A stretch of 64,000 bases of DNA from an uncultured Eubacteriales bacterium (GTDB taxonomy: Bacteria; Bacillota; Clostridia; TANB77; CAG-508): NCBI GenBank assembly GCA_949294555.1, contig CASFHP010000005.1, positions 1 through 64,000 on the forward strand, written 5' to 3'. Below are positions 20,015 to 29,865 of the stretch, piece by piece. The notes below the pieces were generated by a model that did not search any database, was not told the DNA's origin, and saw only the letters and a list, made by a program, of their open reading frames with translations. Each line of letters begins with the position of its first letter. Positions within the stretch are counted from its first letter, which is position 1. The position numbers and the translations under genes were made by a program.

Positions 20015-20057
20015 TTTTTTACATTATAGGAAATGCAATTTTCTATAATGTAAAAAA
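20015..20057. repeat. Dispersed hairpin with T/A flanks, copy 1
   Basis: Stem ACATTATAG/CTATAATGT around AAATGCAATTTT (20021-20051), flanked by T6 and A6. A near-identical hairpin lies at 51388-51418. It could act as a bidirectional terminator for tkt and recD2. Confidence 0.65.
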
Positions 20058-20150
20058 TAATCAGCATCTTGCGTCGTTAAACTTCATTTGAAATTCATTC
20101 AACGTACAAATAGTACGCCTCATGAATTTCAAATTTGTTTGCCTAGCAAT
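20053..20150. repeat. Dispersed palindromic repeat, copy 2 (inverted)
   Basis: The reverse complement matches copies at 2550 and 53653 (TTGAAATTCATGAGGCGTAC, loop, GTACGTTGAATGAATTTC). It lies between tkt and recD2. The rest of the 299-bp gap holds another small hairpin (AAAAATTG/CAATTTTT near 19981) and no gene. Confidence 0.7.
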
Positions 20151-20164
20151 ATACTAATTCTTTT

Positions 20165-20977
20165 TTAAACTAGTAATTCTTGCATTGCCTGTTTATACTG
20201 CTCCTCATTAGGTGCCTTCCCATGCCATCCAACTTGATTCTCCATAAAAGATACTCCTTTTCCTTTTATGGTTTTTGCAATAATGCATACAGGTTTTTCT
20301 TTTATATTTTTAGCCACATCAAAAGCGTCAATAATCTCTTGCATATCGTGACCATCAATTTTAATAATTTCGAATCCAAAACTTCTAAATTTCTCATCAA
20401 TTGGATATGGACTCATAACTTCTTCTATTGTTCCATCAATTTGTAAATTGTTATTATCTACTACCACACAAAGATTATCTAACTTGTATTTCTTAGCAGA
20501 CATTGAGGCTTCCCAAACTTGTCCTTCTTCTATCTCTCCATCTCCCAAAACACAGTAAACTCTATAATCCTTGTTATCCATTTTTCCTGCAATCGCCATT
20601 CCAACTGCTGCTGATAGACCTTGGCCTAGAGAACCAGTTGTCATATCAACACCTGGTATCTTTTTCATATCTGGGTGTCCTTGCAAATAACTGTCTATTT
20701 TTCTAAATGTTTTTAAATCCTCTACTGGGAAAAATCCTCTATTTGCTAAACAGCTGTATAAAGCTGGAGAACAATGTCCTTTTGACAATACAAGTCTATC
20801 TCTATCTTCCCATTTTGGATCTTTTTCATTAATGTTCATTTCGTGGAAATATAATACTGTTAAAATGTCTGCAATTGATAAAGAGCCTCCTGGATGTCCT
20901 GATTGTCCACTATATACAGCTTCTATAATTCCTCTTCTAATTTCTACCGCTTTTTTGGTTAATTCTTCAATATTCAT
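20165..20977 (-). CDS. Transketolase N-terminal subunit
   Basis: 270 residues, the thiamine-diphosphate-binding half of a split transketolase. It has SGQSGHPGGSLS at the start and the TPP motif GDGEIEEGQVWEA...NN (about residues 148-180). Transketolase moves two-carbon units in the pentose phosphate pathway. In Firmicutes and archaea that split the enzyme, the C-terminal (pyrimidine-binding) subunit normally follows directly. Here the next gene is recD2, and no C-half is found in the window, so the partner must lie elsewhere or be lost. The ribosome site is AAAGGAATG, as in many genes here. Confidence 0.92.
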   Translation of the reverse strand: MNIEELTKKAVEIRRGIIEAVYSGQSGHPGGSLSIADILTVLYFHEMNINEKDPKWEDRDRLVLSKGHCSPALYSCLANRGFFPVEDLKTFRKIDSYLQGHPDMKKIPGVDMTTGSLGQGLSAAVGMAIAGKMDNKDYRVYCVLGDGEIEEGQVWEASMSAKKYKLDNLCVVVDNNNLQIDGTIEEVMSPYPIDEKFRSFGFEIIKIDGHDMQEIIDAFDVAKNIKEKPVCIIAKTIKGKGVSFMENQVGWHGKAPNEEQYKQAMQELLV

Positions 20978-21137
20978 ATTTTCTCATTCCTTTCTAAAAG
21001 ACAAATCTGATTGAAAAAAATTTAAATTTTCAACCTTTTCTTCCTTTCATATTTTTCCGTTTTTCTTACTATACGCATTCTATCATATACTACTATCAAA
21101 ATCAATCTACCCTAAAGAAACTTTCACATAAATTTTA

Positions 21138-21167
21138 TTGTCATTTTGGTATATTTTAGTATATAAT
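21138..21167 (+). promoter_or_regulatory. Sigma-A promoter of the M20 peptidase
   Basis: TTGTCA (21138-21143), 18 bp, TATAAT (21162-21167), about 60 bp before the start codon. Confidence 0.65.
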
Positions 21168-21229
21168 CAAACCATAAGTGATATTTACTTAAATAAAAAC
21201 ATATACTATGAAAGAAAGGACTGGTTATA

Positions 21230-22636
21230 TTGATAGAAAATTTTATAAAAGACAATCAAGAAAACATGATAAAGCACTTGCAAGAATTGATACAAATTCC
21301 AAGTGTATATTCTGAGTCTAAAAATCCTCTAATGCCTTTTGGCGAAAATGCCAACAAAGCTTTAGAATATATGCTTAATTTAGGAAAACAACTTGGATTT
21401 AAAACGAAAAATGTGGATGGCTATTGTGGCTATATCGAGTTCGGAGAAGGTACAGAAATGGTCGGCATTATTGGACATTTAGATGTTGTTCCAAGTGGCG
21501 ATAATTGGACATATCCACCTTTTTCTGGTACTGTTTTTGATAACAAAATTTATGGTAGAGGTGCCATTGATGATAAAGGTCCTGTCATTGCTTCTTTGTA
21601 TGCCATGAAATATGTATTAGATAATTGTAAAGTGAATAAAAGAGTTCGTTTAATTTTAGGGTTAAATGAGGAAAATGATTGGAAATGTATGAATTATTAT
21701 AAAGCTCATGAAGAAGCTCCTACCATAGGTTTTAGCCCTGATGCTGATTTTCCATGTATCTATGCTGAAAAATCTATTTTGACACCATATTTTTCAATGG
21801 ACTATTCTGAAAATTCTTCTCCTATTTCTATAAAAGAAGTTGATTGTAACCAAAATGCCATAAATGTGGTTCCTAAAATTTGTCATGTTGTATTAAAGAT
21901 TGATTCTTCTTTATCTATGGAAGATTTTATCAAAAATATTAAGGAAATTTGTAGTCATTATGATTTTGAAATTGATACATATAAATTAAATGATGAAGAA
22001 GTAAAATTAACCGCTCATGGTGTTGGTGCACATGCTGCTCATCCTGATTTAGGTATTAATGCGATTTCAAGATTAGTTATTATTTTAAATGACTTGTTTA
22101 AAGTCTATGATATATCTAATCCATTATTTGATTTCTTTGACAAATATATCAATACAGAATATGACGGTAAAAGTTTGGGAATAAATTATAAAGATGAGTC
22201 TGGTAGTTTAACATTAAATGTAGGAAAAATTTCTTTGGATAAAAACATTTTAAAAATTGGATTAAACTTACGAATTCCAATTCATACACCTATTGAAGAA
22301 GTTGAAAATAAATTTTTAACTGTGTTGGCTGATTATCCTGAAATTACTTATACAAAGTCAGGTTCTAAAGCAGGTTTATATATTCCTAAAGATAATTATT
22401 TGGTTAAAACACTTTGTGATATTTATAATGAAGAAGCAAATAGTTATTTAGAGCCTATTGCCATTGGTGGTGCCACATATGCTAGGGCTTTTGATAATTG
22501 TATTTCTTTTGGTGCTAACCTTCCTGGTCAAAAAGATATGTGCCATCAGACTGATGAGTTTATTTCTATTGATAATCTGTTGTTTGCTTGCAAAGTTTAT
22601 GCTAAGGCGATTTGTGAATTGGGTAATTTCCTATAA
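21230..22636 (+). CDS. PepV-type M20 dipeptidase
   Basis: 468 residues, beginning with TTG at 21230 after AAAGGA. M20 metal ligands are visible: the His in GHLDVVPSGDNW (about residue 86), the Asp in GRGAIDDKGP (about 118), and Glu pair/Asp in LGLNEENDWKC and GFSPDADFP. The dimerisation-like insert lies in the middle, and the last His is in KDMCHQTDEF near the end. The family (PepV/SapA) cleaves dipeptides, including beta-Ala-dipeptides, in the cytoplasm using two zinc ions. The gene is a single plus-strand unit with its own promoter. Confidence 0.88.
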   Translation: MIENFIKDNQENMIKHLQELIQIPSVYSESKNPLMPFGENANKALEYMLNLGKQLGFKTKNVDGYCGYIEFGEGTEMVGIIGHLDVVPSGDNWTYPPFSGTVFDNKIYGRGAIDDKGPVIASLYAMKYVLDNCKVNKRVRLILGLNEENDWKCMNYYKAHEEAPTIGFSPDADFPCIYAEKSILTPYFSMDYSENSSPISIKEVDCNQNAINVVPKICHVVLKIDSSLSMEDFIKNIKEICSHYDFEIDTYKLNDEEVKLTAHGVGAHAAHPDLGINAISRLVIILNDLFKVYDISNPLFDFFDKYINTEYDGKSLGINYKDESGSLTLNVGKISLDKNILKIGLNLRIPIHTPIEEVENKFLTVLADYPEITYTKSGSKAGLYIPKDNYLVKTLCDIYNEEANSYLEPIAIGGATYARAFDNCISFGANLPGQKDMCHQTDEFISIDNLLFACKVYAKAICELGNFL

Positions 22637-22647
22637 TTCAAAAAAGG

Positions 22648-22676
22648 TTGATTTATTTGAATTTTTGTGGTAAAAT
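22648..22676 (+). promoter_or_regulatory. Promoter of the small hypothetical gene
   Basis: TTGATT (22648-22653), 17 bp, TAAAAT (22671-22676). It lies 50 bp before the ATG, so the gene is probably transcribed alone. Confidence 0.6.
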
Positions 22677-22725
22677 AATTATGTTTACTAAATAGTGCAT
22701 TATGTAATAAAAGGAGGAATTTTTT

Positions 22726-23145
22726 ATGATGAGAAATGAATTTTCTTTGCAAATTACCTCACGGGATAGCCGTGAAGTAGTAACCTTTGAGAGGTGTTCT
22801 TCCATCTGTGAATACAGAAGCCAGATTTTAGAAAAGGCTTCACAGATGGGTGGAACTGTAGGACCAACTAGTTCTTACATTCTCGTACCAACTAGTGAAA
22901 AACTTCACGAATTGGTACAATATATTGAAGAACTTATGTTTCCTGCAAATATTGTTACAATCAAAGTTAGAGGCAAATTTTTTGCTTCTTTCCCCAAGAC
23001 GACAAAAATGAACACCTTTCGTGAAGCATTATTGGTACAAATGAGTACCCATCACGGAACAGAGACGGACTATGGATTTTCTTTTGACAATCCATATGAA
23101 GCGTCCTTATTTGTGGCAAGTCTTGCCACAAACTATACATATTAA
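22726..23145 (+). CDS. Hypothetical protein, 139 residues
   Basis: I do not recognise this protein. It has a strong ribosome site (AGGAGG) and its own promoter and terminator. It is soluble, without a membrane segment, with a mixed alpha/beta pattern, two Cys near residue 20 (RCSSICEYR) and an aromatic-rich end. Base use is clearly richer in G and C than in neighbouring genes, which suggests recent arrival or a strongly expressed small gene. It lies between the M20 peptidase and ftsH, with no obvious link to either. Confidence 0.7.
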   Translation: MMRNEFSLQITSRDSREVVTFERCSSICEYRSQILEKASQMGGTVGPTSSYILVPTSEKLHELVQYIEELMFPANIVTIKVRGKFFASFPKTTKMNTFREALLVQMSTHHGTETDYGFSFDNPYEASLFVASLATNYTY

Positions 23146-23187
23146 AAACCTTCCCCCCTTCAGGCGTTCTGCTACGAGGGGGGTTTT
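23146..23187. terminator. GC-rich bidirectional terminator
   Basis: AAAACC-TT-CCCCCCT, a 17-nt loop, AGGGGGG-TTTT. With A/T runs on both sides it ends the small plus-strand gene and also ftsH coming from the right. Confidence 0.9.
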
Positions 23188-23269
23188 CCTTTTATTTTAA
23201 TGTTACAATTCCATATCTAGCAAATTATTTAATTGTCCACAGTTGTATTATAATATTTTTAAACCTTAA

Positions 23270-25078
23270 CTATTCTTCTTCAAAAATTTGATTAAATTCT
23301 TGTTCATTAATCTTTTCTTTTTGCAACAATACCTCAGCAATTCTGTCTAGCTTATCTCTATGCTCTTTTAAAAGTGTAATTGCATCATTATAAGCTGTAT
23401 CAATTAAAGTTTTTACCTCTTCTCCAATTTCATCTCCAATATTTTCTCCAAACATTTGCATTTCGTATGGTTCTTTTCCTTGGAAATCAATTGGTCCTAA
23501 TTTATCGCTCATACCATATTTTGTTACCATATCTCTTGCAATTTGTGTAGCAACTTCAATATCATTACTTGCTCCTGTAGAGATATCATCTAAAACCAAT
23601 CTTTCTGCTGCTCTACCACCTAAAAGAGCAATTAGCTTTTCTTGCATTTCTGTTTTTGAAATATAATATTTATCTTCATTGGTTTTATACATTGTATATC
23701 CACCAGCAACACCTCTAGGAATAATAGATACCTCTTTAACATTAGTTTGAGTTGGTAGATATCTACTAACAACGGCATGTCCAGCTTCGTGATAAGCTGT
23801 TAGACGTTTGTCTTTGTCTGATATTACTCTTCCTTTTTTCTCTAGTCCAACTGTTACCTTTTTAACTGCTTCTTCAATATCATCATTTTCAATTTCTTCA
23901 TGTTTATTCTTGGTTGCAACAATAGCTGCTTCATTTAAGATATTTTCAAGTTCTGCACCAGTAAATCCAGCTGTGTCTTCTGCTATACTTTCTAAATTTA
24001 CATCGTCTGACAATTTCTTATCTTTACTATGAATTTTTAAGATATCTAATCTTCCGTTTAAATCTGGATTTGGTATCGTAATTTGTCTATCAAATCTTCC
24101 TGGTCTTAGTAAAGCTTTGTCTAGCATTTCTGGTCTGTTTGTTGCAGCTAGCACGATAATCGTTTCTTCTGAACTAAATCCATCCATTTCTACTAGCAAT
24201 TGATTTAATGTTTGATTGTTTTCTGTTTCTGCTCCACTATTTGATGTTCTTCTTGAACCGATGGCGTCAATTTCATCGATGAATACGATACATGGTGCTA
24301 ATTTTCTAGCTTTTTCAAATAATTTTCTAACACGAGAAGCACCTAGTCCTGCAAACATTTCGATAAATTCTGACCCACTCATTGATATAAATGGTACATC
24401 TGCTTCTCCTGCAATTGCTTTTGCAATTAAGGTTTTTCCTGTTCCTGGCTTACCATATAGCAAAACACCTTTTGGAACTCTTGCACCCATTCTTGTATAT
24501 TTTTCTGGTCTTTTCAAAAAGTCTACAATTTCTATTAATTCATTTTTTTCTTCTTCTAAACCTGCTACATCATCAAATCTAACTTTTGTCTTTCTTTCTG
24601 TTTCGTCATATACCTTTCCTTTTTCTCCAAGTCCTTGCATTTTAAATATCATGATAAATAATGCTACCATAATAATGGTTGGAAGGATTGAAAATATTGT
24701 ACCTGGTAATTGTGCCAAAAAGCTTTGTGGTTTTTGAATTAATTCTATTTCATTGCCTTCTGCTACTTCTGTTTGAATTAATGTAATAAAGGCCTCTGAA
24801 TCAGGAATAATCGCTGTTTTTTCCTCATCTTCATTTTTCAATTTTACTTTGGCATTTCTGCTACCTGTTGTCAATTCTACCTTTTCTACATTTTCATAAG
24901 AGATTTCTTTGATTAATTCTGTATAGGCAAGTGTATTTTCATCTTCTTCATCATTATTTTGATTATAGATAACAACACCTACAATGGCAATAATTAACAA
25001 TATAACTAATGTAATGACAGCTATCCATAATTTTTTCTTTTGCTCTTTTTCATTGTCTTTATTTTTATCTTTATTCAT
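23270..25078 (-). CDS. ftsH: ATP-dependent zinc metalloprotease FtsH
   Basis: 602 residues. Two membrane helices (about residues 17-38 and 125-146) flank an outer domain. Then come the AAA module with Walker A GKPGTGKT (about 209-216), Walker B CIVFIDEIDAIG, the arginine-finger region RPGRFDRQI, and the zinc protease motif HEAGH (about 428). FtsH degrades misfolded membrane proteins and some regulators at the cytoplasmic membrane. The C-terminus is short but within the normal range. It is followed on the same strand by nothing nearby, and the DUF1189 gene precedes it by 33 bp, so they probably share a transcript. Confidence 0.97.
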   Translation of the reverse strand: MNKDKNKDNEKEQKKKLWIAVITLVILLIIAIVGVVIYNQNNDEEDENTLAYTELIKEISYENVEKVELTTGSRNAKVKLKNEDEEKTAIIPDSEAFITLIQTEVAEGNEIELIQKPQSFLAQLPGTIFSILPTIIMVALFIMIFKMQGLGEKGKVYDETERKTKVRFDDVAGLEEEKNELIEIVDFLKRPEKYTRMGARVPKGVLLYGKPGTGKTLIAKAIAGEADVPFISMSGSEFIEMFAGLGASRVRKLFEKARKLAPCIVFIDEIDAIGSRRTSNSGAETENNQTLNQLLVEMDGFSSEETIIVLAATNRPEMLDKALLRPGRFDRQITIPNPDLNGRLDILKIHSKDKKLSDDVNLESIAEDTAGFTGAELENILNEAAIVATKNKHEEIENDDIEEAVKKVTVGLEKKGRVISDKDKRLTAYHEAGHAVVSRYLPTQTNVKEVSIIPRGVAGGYTMYKTNEDKYYISKTEMQEKLIALLGGRAAERLVLDDISTGASNDIEVATQIARDMVTKYGMSDKLGPIDFQGKEPYEMQMFGENIGDEIGEEVKTLIDTAYNDAITLLKEHRDKLDRIAEVLLQKEKINEQEFNQIFEEE

Positions 25079-25111
25079 TTATTGTTTCATTCCTTTCCCG
25101 TATAATATTGT

Positions 25112-26203
25112 CTATGCATTAGAACCTTCAGGTTCATCATGTTCTCTGTCTTCCTTACCTTCTTTATTTCCTGGTTTATCCTTTGTTTTTTCTTTGTCTT
25201 CTTTTTTCTGTTCTTCTCTTTCTTTCTCTTTTTCTCTTTCGCTTTCTTTTTCTTCCATCTCTTTTTTTACAATTTGCTGAGCTTCAATAATTTTCATAAC
25301 TTCTGCTTGTTTCTTTATCAAATCTGACTTAATAATAAACATAGCAGCCAATAAATAAATCGTTGCAACCGTTACATACATAATGCTAAAGTATTCAATT
25401 GTAAAGTTAAAGACAATATTTACAATTAAATAGATAATATTTAGTATTGTAGAAAGTGTTAGTCCATAGATTGCCATATTAAATATAGCAACATAACGCA
25501 TTCTCATTTTTAATACCCACATTGTAAAATATCCCACAATACTAATGATAACTGCATACCATAAAGTATTGATAAAATACATCGTAAAGCTATAAATAAA
25601 CAAGGTTACAAATATACTAAAATATAAAGAGTTCATTTGTCCACTTTGTACATAATTTACCACATCTTGTTTACTAAACGCTGTTAAATTAATACTGTCA
25701 AATGATTCTTTATAGTTATAAGACAATTCTCCAGTCATTGTGGTACTTCTTAGTTCCACTCTATCTTTTAAAATTAAGGTACCTGCACCATATTCATTAA
25801 TCTCGTTTAAATATTGATTAATCGTTTCTTCTGAATCTGTATTGGTATCGACAATAATTTTTCCAAATTGTTCATTATCAATTTTCATGGCTTCTTCTGT
25901 ATTTACTGTTAAAGTCCCATCACTATATGAAAAGTCTGGAAAATTATTTGCAAGATAATCTGCTCCTTGTCTTACCATTTGATACGTTTGATACAAAGTC
26001 CACACACTTAGCACAATGGCTAATATTGCTACCAATTTGGCAATATATGAAACTGCTTTTCCTATTCCTTCTGCTGCCATCTCTGGATATTTTTCAATGT
26101 TTACTATAGAATATTTAACTTTTTTAAAAAATCCCATCCCTTTAAATGGTTTATATTCTTCTTTCTTTTCTTCAACATGATTATTTTCTTCTTTTTGAGC
26201 CAT
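25112..26203 (-). CDS. DUF1189-like membrane protein
   Basis: 363 residues. The N-terminal soluble stretch with FFKKVKYSIVNIEKYPEMA is followed by a membrane helix (about 52-70), an extracytoplasmic domain (about 75-190), then about four helices (195-300) and a long Lys/Glu-charged cytoplasmic tail. This layout fits DUF1189 proteins (YvdJ-like), whose role is unknown although some lie near maltodextrin genes. The stop codon of alr overlaps its start, so it is translationally linked to alr, and ftsH follows closely. An envelope role is likely. Confidence 0.75.
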   Translation of the reverse strand: MAQKEENNHVEEKKEEYKPFKGMGFFKKVKYSIVNIEKYPEMAAEGIGKAVSYIAKLVAILAIVLSVWTLYQTYQMVRQGADYLANNFPDFSYSDGTLTVNTEEAMKIDNEQFGKIIVDTNTDSEETINQYLNEINEYGAGTLILKDRVELRSTTMTGELSYNYKESFDSINLTAFSKQDVVNYVQSGQMNSLYFSIFVTLFIYSFTMYFINTLWYAVIISIVGYFTMWVLKMRMRYVAIFNMAIYGLTLSTILNIIYLIVNIVFNFTIEYFSIMYVTVATIYLLAAMFIIKSDLIKKQAEVMKIIEAQQIVKKEMEEKESEREKEKEREEQKKEDKEKTKDKPGNKEGKEDREHDEPEGSNA

Positions 26204-27321
26204 TATCTGTACTCCCTTCTAACACTTGAATCTACATATTTTGGATTAACTCTAAATATCGCTTTTTCCCCAATTTTTATATCTTTATTGGTAATATCAC
26301 ATACCACATGATAAGTTCCTACTCTACCTAAAATTCTACAGTTAGTATCTCCAATTTTTACATACATATTTTGATTTTTAAAGAAATCTTTCATATCTCT
26401 TACAATATATCGTAGCTTGTCCACCCATCGAAACATATCTCTTCCAGTTTCCATATTTATTCCATCCATATATCCTGCTGGAATAATTGCTACTTTTGTT
26501 TCTTTTTTGGTTGTATATGTATTAGAATATCCAATATTAAATCCTTTTGGCAATTCTTTGATTTCTGACACCTGTGCCTCTAAATGTGCAATTGGTTTTA
26601 ATCCCAAAGAATTTCTAAAAGCAATTCTTCCTAAAAAAGCTGACCCCACTCTTACAGCATTCAAATGCATATTTGGAAATTTTATAAAAGCTGATGAATT
26701 GCAAATATGAAGCATACCTGTTTTTATATCATTCATTTTCAAAACTTCAATGACATTGATAAATCTGTCAAACTGTAATTTTGTATATTTATCATTGAAA
26801 AAACTAACAGAAAAATGAGAAAATGTACCTTCAATTTCGACATTTTTTATTCCTTTTAAAACTTCTATCATTGTATCCCTGTCAGAATAAACAAAACCAT
26901 ACCTTCCAAAGCCTGTATCAATTTTTAAATGTGCTCTAATTTTTCTATTCTCTTCTTTTGCAACCTCTTCAGCCACTTCTATATCTTCTTTTGATCCAAT
27001 TGAAAGGATAATATTGTTATCCACTAAAGTTTTTACATCTTCTTTTATGGCAGTTGTCGATAACATTAAAATATCTTGTTTTATACCAGCTTCTCGCAAT
27101 TTTAAAGCCTCTTCAATGGTAGAAACTGCAAAAAATGAAATTCCATTATCAATTAATAGCTTTGTAAATTCTACAATTCCTAAACCATAAGCATTTCCTT
27201 TAACAACTGCAATAATTTTGACCTTTTTTCCATTATCATCTGGTCCATTTGTTTCAGCATGTTTTTTTATCTGCTCTATATTATGCACTAAATCTTTCTT
27301 TTCTATCACTAAAGCTTTCAT
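26203..27321 (-). CDS. alr: Alanine racemase
   Basis: 372 residues, PLP fold type III. The cofactor lysine lies in [11 protein letters not shown] (about residue 40). Other family blocks are [24 protein letters not shown], and the late [14 protein letters not shown] with the C-terminal beta domain. It makes D-alanine for peptidoglycan. I start at MKALVIEKK (27321) because AAAGGA sits 5 bp upstream. The ten extra residues of the longer frame are encoded by the REP-like hairpin next door. It belongs with the FemX-like ligase just upstream and DUF1189/FtsH downstream in an envelope cluster. Confidence 0.93.
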   Translation of the reverse strand: MKALVIEKKDLVHNIEQIKKHAETNGPDDNGKKVKIIAVVKGNAYGLGIVEFTKLLIDNGISFFAVSTIEEALKLREAGIKQDILMLSTTAIKEDVKTLVDNNIILSIGSKEDIEVAEEVAKEENRKIRAHLKIDTGFGRYGFVYSDRDTMIEVLKGIKNVEIEGTFSHFSVSFFNDKYTKLQFDRFINVIEVLKMNDIKTGMLHICNSSAFIKFPNMHLNAVRVGSAFLGRIAFRNSLGLKPIAHLEAQVSEIKELPKGFNIGYSNTYTTKKETKVAIIPAGYMDGINMETGRDMFRWVDKLRYIVRDMKDFFKNQNMYVKIGDTNCRILGRVGTYHVVCDITNKDIKIGEKAIFRVNPKYVDSSVRREYR

Positions 27322-27338
27322 TTTTATCCTTTCCTTTT

Positions 27339-27385
27339 GGGGACGTGCCAAATCGTTTCAAAATGAAACCAAAAGGGACAGTCCC
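27339..27385. repeat. REP-like hairpin between femX-like gene and alr
   Basis: GGGGACGTGCC, then the inner palindrome GTTTCAAAATGAAAC, then GGGACAGTCCC. It shares its ends with the element at 62831-62875, belongs to a dispersed GGGGAC family, and overlaps the stop region of the FemX-like gene. Confidence 0.7.
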
Positions 27386-28446
27386 TAATGATTCAAACTT
27401 TTTCTTTTCAATTGTCTCAATGTTCTAAACATTTTTTCTGAAAATTTATATAATTTATATTTTAATGGTTTAAAAGGATAATATACTTCTCCTATAAATT
27501 CTGTAAATGTTGCTCCAAATCCTTTTTTAAATCTATATAATCCATATTGTGGGTGGCTTTCATCTACAACACCTGATACACCTCTAAAGTCGTAAACGTC
27601 ATCATGTCTTGCAATTGCCATTTTTATCATTTCCCATTGTAATAAATAGTTTGGCATTAAATTTCTATGTTTATTACTACTTGCTCCATATAAATACCAT
27701 GTTTTATTTCCATAGAAAATTGGAATAACACCTGATATTGGTTCTCCATCATAATATGCCATTAAAACCTTCATATGCTCTGGTCCTAAGCAATCATACA
27801 TTTTTTCAAAATATTCTAATGGTCTTATGATAAAACCATCTCTTTCCCCTGTTTCTACCATAATCTTGTGGAAATCTTTTAAATCTTCTTTGGTTCCGTC
27901 TTTTACAGTAACACCTTTTCTTCCTGCTAATCGAATGTTATATCTCCATTTTTGATGAAATCCTGCCATAATTTCGTCTTCTGTTTTTCCTTTTATATCT
28001 AAACGAAATACATATCTTGGTTGAATTTCATCTTTAAAATCTTTGGCGTCATCTTTAATTTTATATCCTAAATCTGTAACGATTTTTCTAAATTCTTGGT
28101 CGCTACTTAAAATATCTGGTTCTGTTCTTAATACAAACGCATTGTATTTTTTTGCTAATTCTTTTGCACCATCTGTCAATTGTTTCAAAACATTTTCGTC
28201 ATGTATATCACAAACTGGTCCTCTTGATGCATACATCATGTTTCCAAATATAGGCATTTTTCTTACCCATACACATAAAGAACCAATAATGTTTTTATTT
28301 TCGTCTTCAGCTAATATTACTTCAGGCTTCCAATTTGGCTTCTTGACTTCTGCCCATTCTAATGATTGTTGAAAGTTACATCTTTCATGTCCTTCTAAAA
28401 ATTTTTTATATTCTTCTTTTGATTTTTCATCTGTTACAAATCTCAT
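27385..28446 (-). CDS. FemABX-family peptidoglycan bridge aminoacyltransferase
   Basis: 353 residues with the paired acyltransferase folds of the FemA/FemX/MurM family. Typical blocks are SLEWAEVKKPNW near the start, MYASRGPVCD, HQKWRYNIRLAGRKGVTV (about residue 175), YDGEPISGVIPIFYGNKTWYLYGAS, and YDFRGVSG near the end. These enzymes add amino acids from aminoacyl-tRNA to lipid II, building the interpeptide bridge. It lacks the long coiled-coil arm of some relatives. It is directly upstream of alr, consistent with a cell-wall operon. Confidence 0.9.
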   Translation of the reverse strand: MRFVTDEKSKEEYKKFLEGHERCNFQQSLEWAEVKKPNWKPEVILAEDENKNIIGSLCVWVRKMPIFGNMMYASRGPVCDIHDENVLKQLTDGAKELAKKYNAFVLRTEPDILSSDQEFRKIVTDLGYKIKDDAKDFKDEIQPRYVFRLDIKGKTEDEIMAGFHQKWRYNIRLAGRKGVTVKDGTKEDLKDFHKIMVETGERDGFIIRPLEYFEKMYDCLGPEHMKVLMAYYDGEPISGVIPIFYGNKTWYLYGASSNKHRNLMPNYLLQWEMIKMAIARHDDVYDFRGVSGVVDESHPQYGLYRFKKGFGATFTEFIGEVYYPFKPLKYKLYKFSEKMFRTLRQLKRKSLNH

Positions 28447-28634
28447 GTTTTCTTCTTCCTCCTAGTATATTTGCGATACATGAGTATTTTACACCAATAT
28501 ATGGTTTTTTACAAGTAATTTGTGTTAATTTTTGGTGAATTATTGGCAAGGACACAAACAAATTGCATTTTCTAGAATTAAAAAAAGAATATAAGTGAAA
28601 CACATCTCCTATATCCTCTTATTTTTAATTTTTA

Positions 28635-29813
28635 TTATCTTTCTGTATTTCCAGGGAATTTTATAATATTGCTTTTTTCTTGTTCATCCTTCATTTTTTC
28701 TAAATATGATTCAACAGCCTTTTTTACAGTCTCTGGTATATTTTCAACTTTTTGACACTCGCCATTTTCATCTACTGTAATTCCGCCTAAATATCTCTGT
28801 TGTTCTTTTCCTTCCTCAACTTTTTCTATATTAAAATTCGTAAAAGTTTCTCCTAATACAAAATTCAATCCATCAAATTTTTTATTGATAAAATATTGAA
28901 CTAAATTTTTTCCTTCTGTCCATAAAACTACATTTTCGTAAACATCTGGACTTACAAATTGGATTGTTTCTCCTGCTTTTGAATTGATTTTAGTTGCCTG
29001 TCCTATTTGCGTTTTTCCTATATAAACATACTTATTATCTTCTGTTTGTATCGGTGCTTTTGGCATATATCTATAATACAATGCATCACTATTAATTCCA
29101 GCAAATTGAATATCTTTCCCTTGTTCCATCCAACATTCCTGTTCTGATACTACTAATCCTCCTCCAGCATCAATTACAACAGAGTCTTTGTCTCTCATAA
29201 GTTCTTGTTTTTTCAAACTTTCTCTTTCTTGTTGCAATAATTCTTCTACATCTTCTGCTATTTGAGAATTGTATGTATATTGTCCTTTTTCTCCTTTTTG
29301 AATTGTTCCTAGAACAAAGTCTGGTTTTGCGAAATGTGCCATATGTCCTTTTAATGGACCTAATTCTTCTCCTATAGATTTATAATATTGGTCACGTATT
29401 TTTGTTGCATTTTGTTCTGATAACATCTCTTGTAATTTGGTATTTCCATCTGGACTTGCAACAATTTCAGATAACGGAACATTTGCTTCTATTACCCCTA
29501 TTGCATTATCTGCACCTTGTATAATTCCTCTATATACAAACCTATTTTTTTCATAATCTTCTACAATTGGATTGACCGCTATGAATGCGGAATTATCTTG
29601 TAGATATGGATTAGATACATAATAGTCTCTTGCATTTCCTTGTGCATCTCTATGTACTTGTAAGGTTCTAGAATCATCTGGACTTATTTTTCCCCCTAAT
29701 AATTTTGCTTTTAAAAGTGTCCATTTTCTTTTTAATTCTTCCATCTTTTTTGTTCTTTCATATTTCTTTTGTTCTTTTTCTGTCCTTTGGATTATTTGCA
29801 TACTATTTACCAA
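28635..29813 (-). CDS. Hypothetical protein, 392 residues
   Basis: I do not recognise it. It is soluble and charged, without signal peptide or membrane helix. The first 40 residues are a Lys/Glu-rich helix, and a short Asn/Ile tail ends IIKFPGNTER. Segments such as YVSNPYLQDNSAFIAVNP and VIDAGGGLVVSEQECW suggest a beta-rich body. The ribosome site is weak and the start uncertain. It lies between the tmRNA gene and the FemX-like gene, with an AT-rich gap of about 190 bp on the downstream side that includes a weak hairpin before the latter. Confidence 0.65.
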   Translation of the reverse strand: MVNSMQIIQRTEKEQKKYERTKKMEELKRKWTLLKAKLLGGKISPDDSRTLQVHRDAQGNARDYYVSNPYLQDNSAFIAVNPIVEDYEKNRFVYRGIIQGADNAIGVIEANVPLSEIVASPDGNTKLQEMLSEQNATKIRDQYYKSIGEELGPLKGHMAHFAKPDFVLGTIQKGEKGQYTYNSQIAEDVEELLQQERESLKKQELMRDKDSVVIDAGGGLVVSEQECWMEQGKDIQFAGINSDALYYRYMPKAPIQTEDNKYVYIGKTQIGQATKINSKAGETIQFVSPDVYENVVLWTEGKNLVQYFINKKFDGLNFVLGETFTNFNIEKVEEGKEQQRYLGGITVDENGECQKVENIPETVKKAVESYLEKMKDEQEKSNIIKFPGNTER

Positions 29814-29865
29814 TATATATTCGTTTTAGAAATATATATTTCCTTTCTTTTTTCTCCTGTATTTT

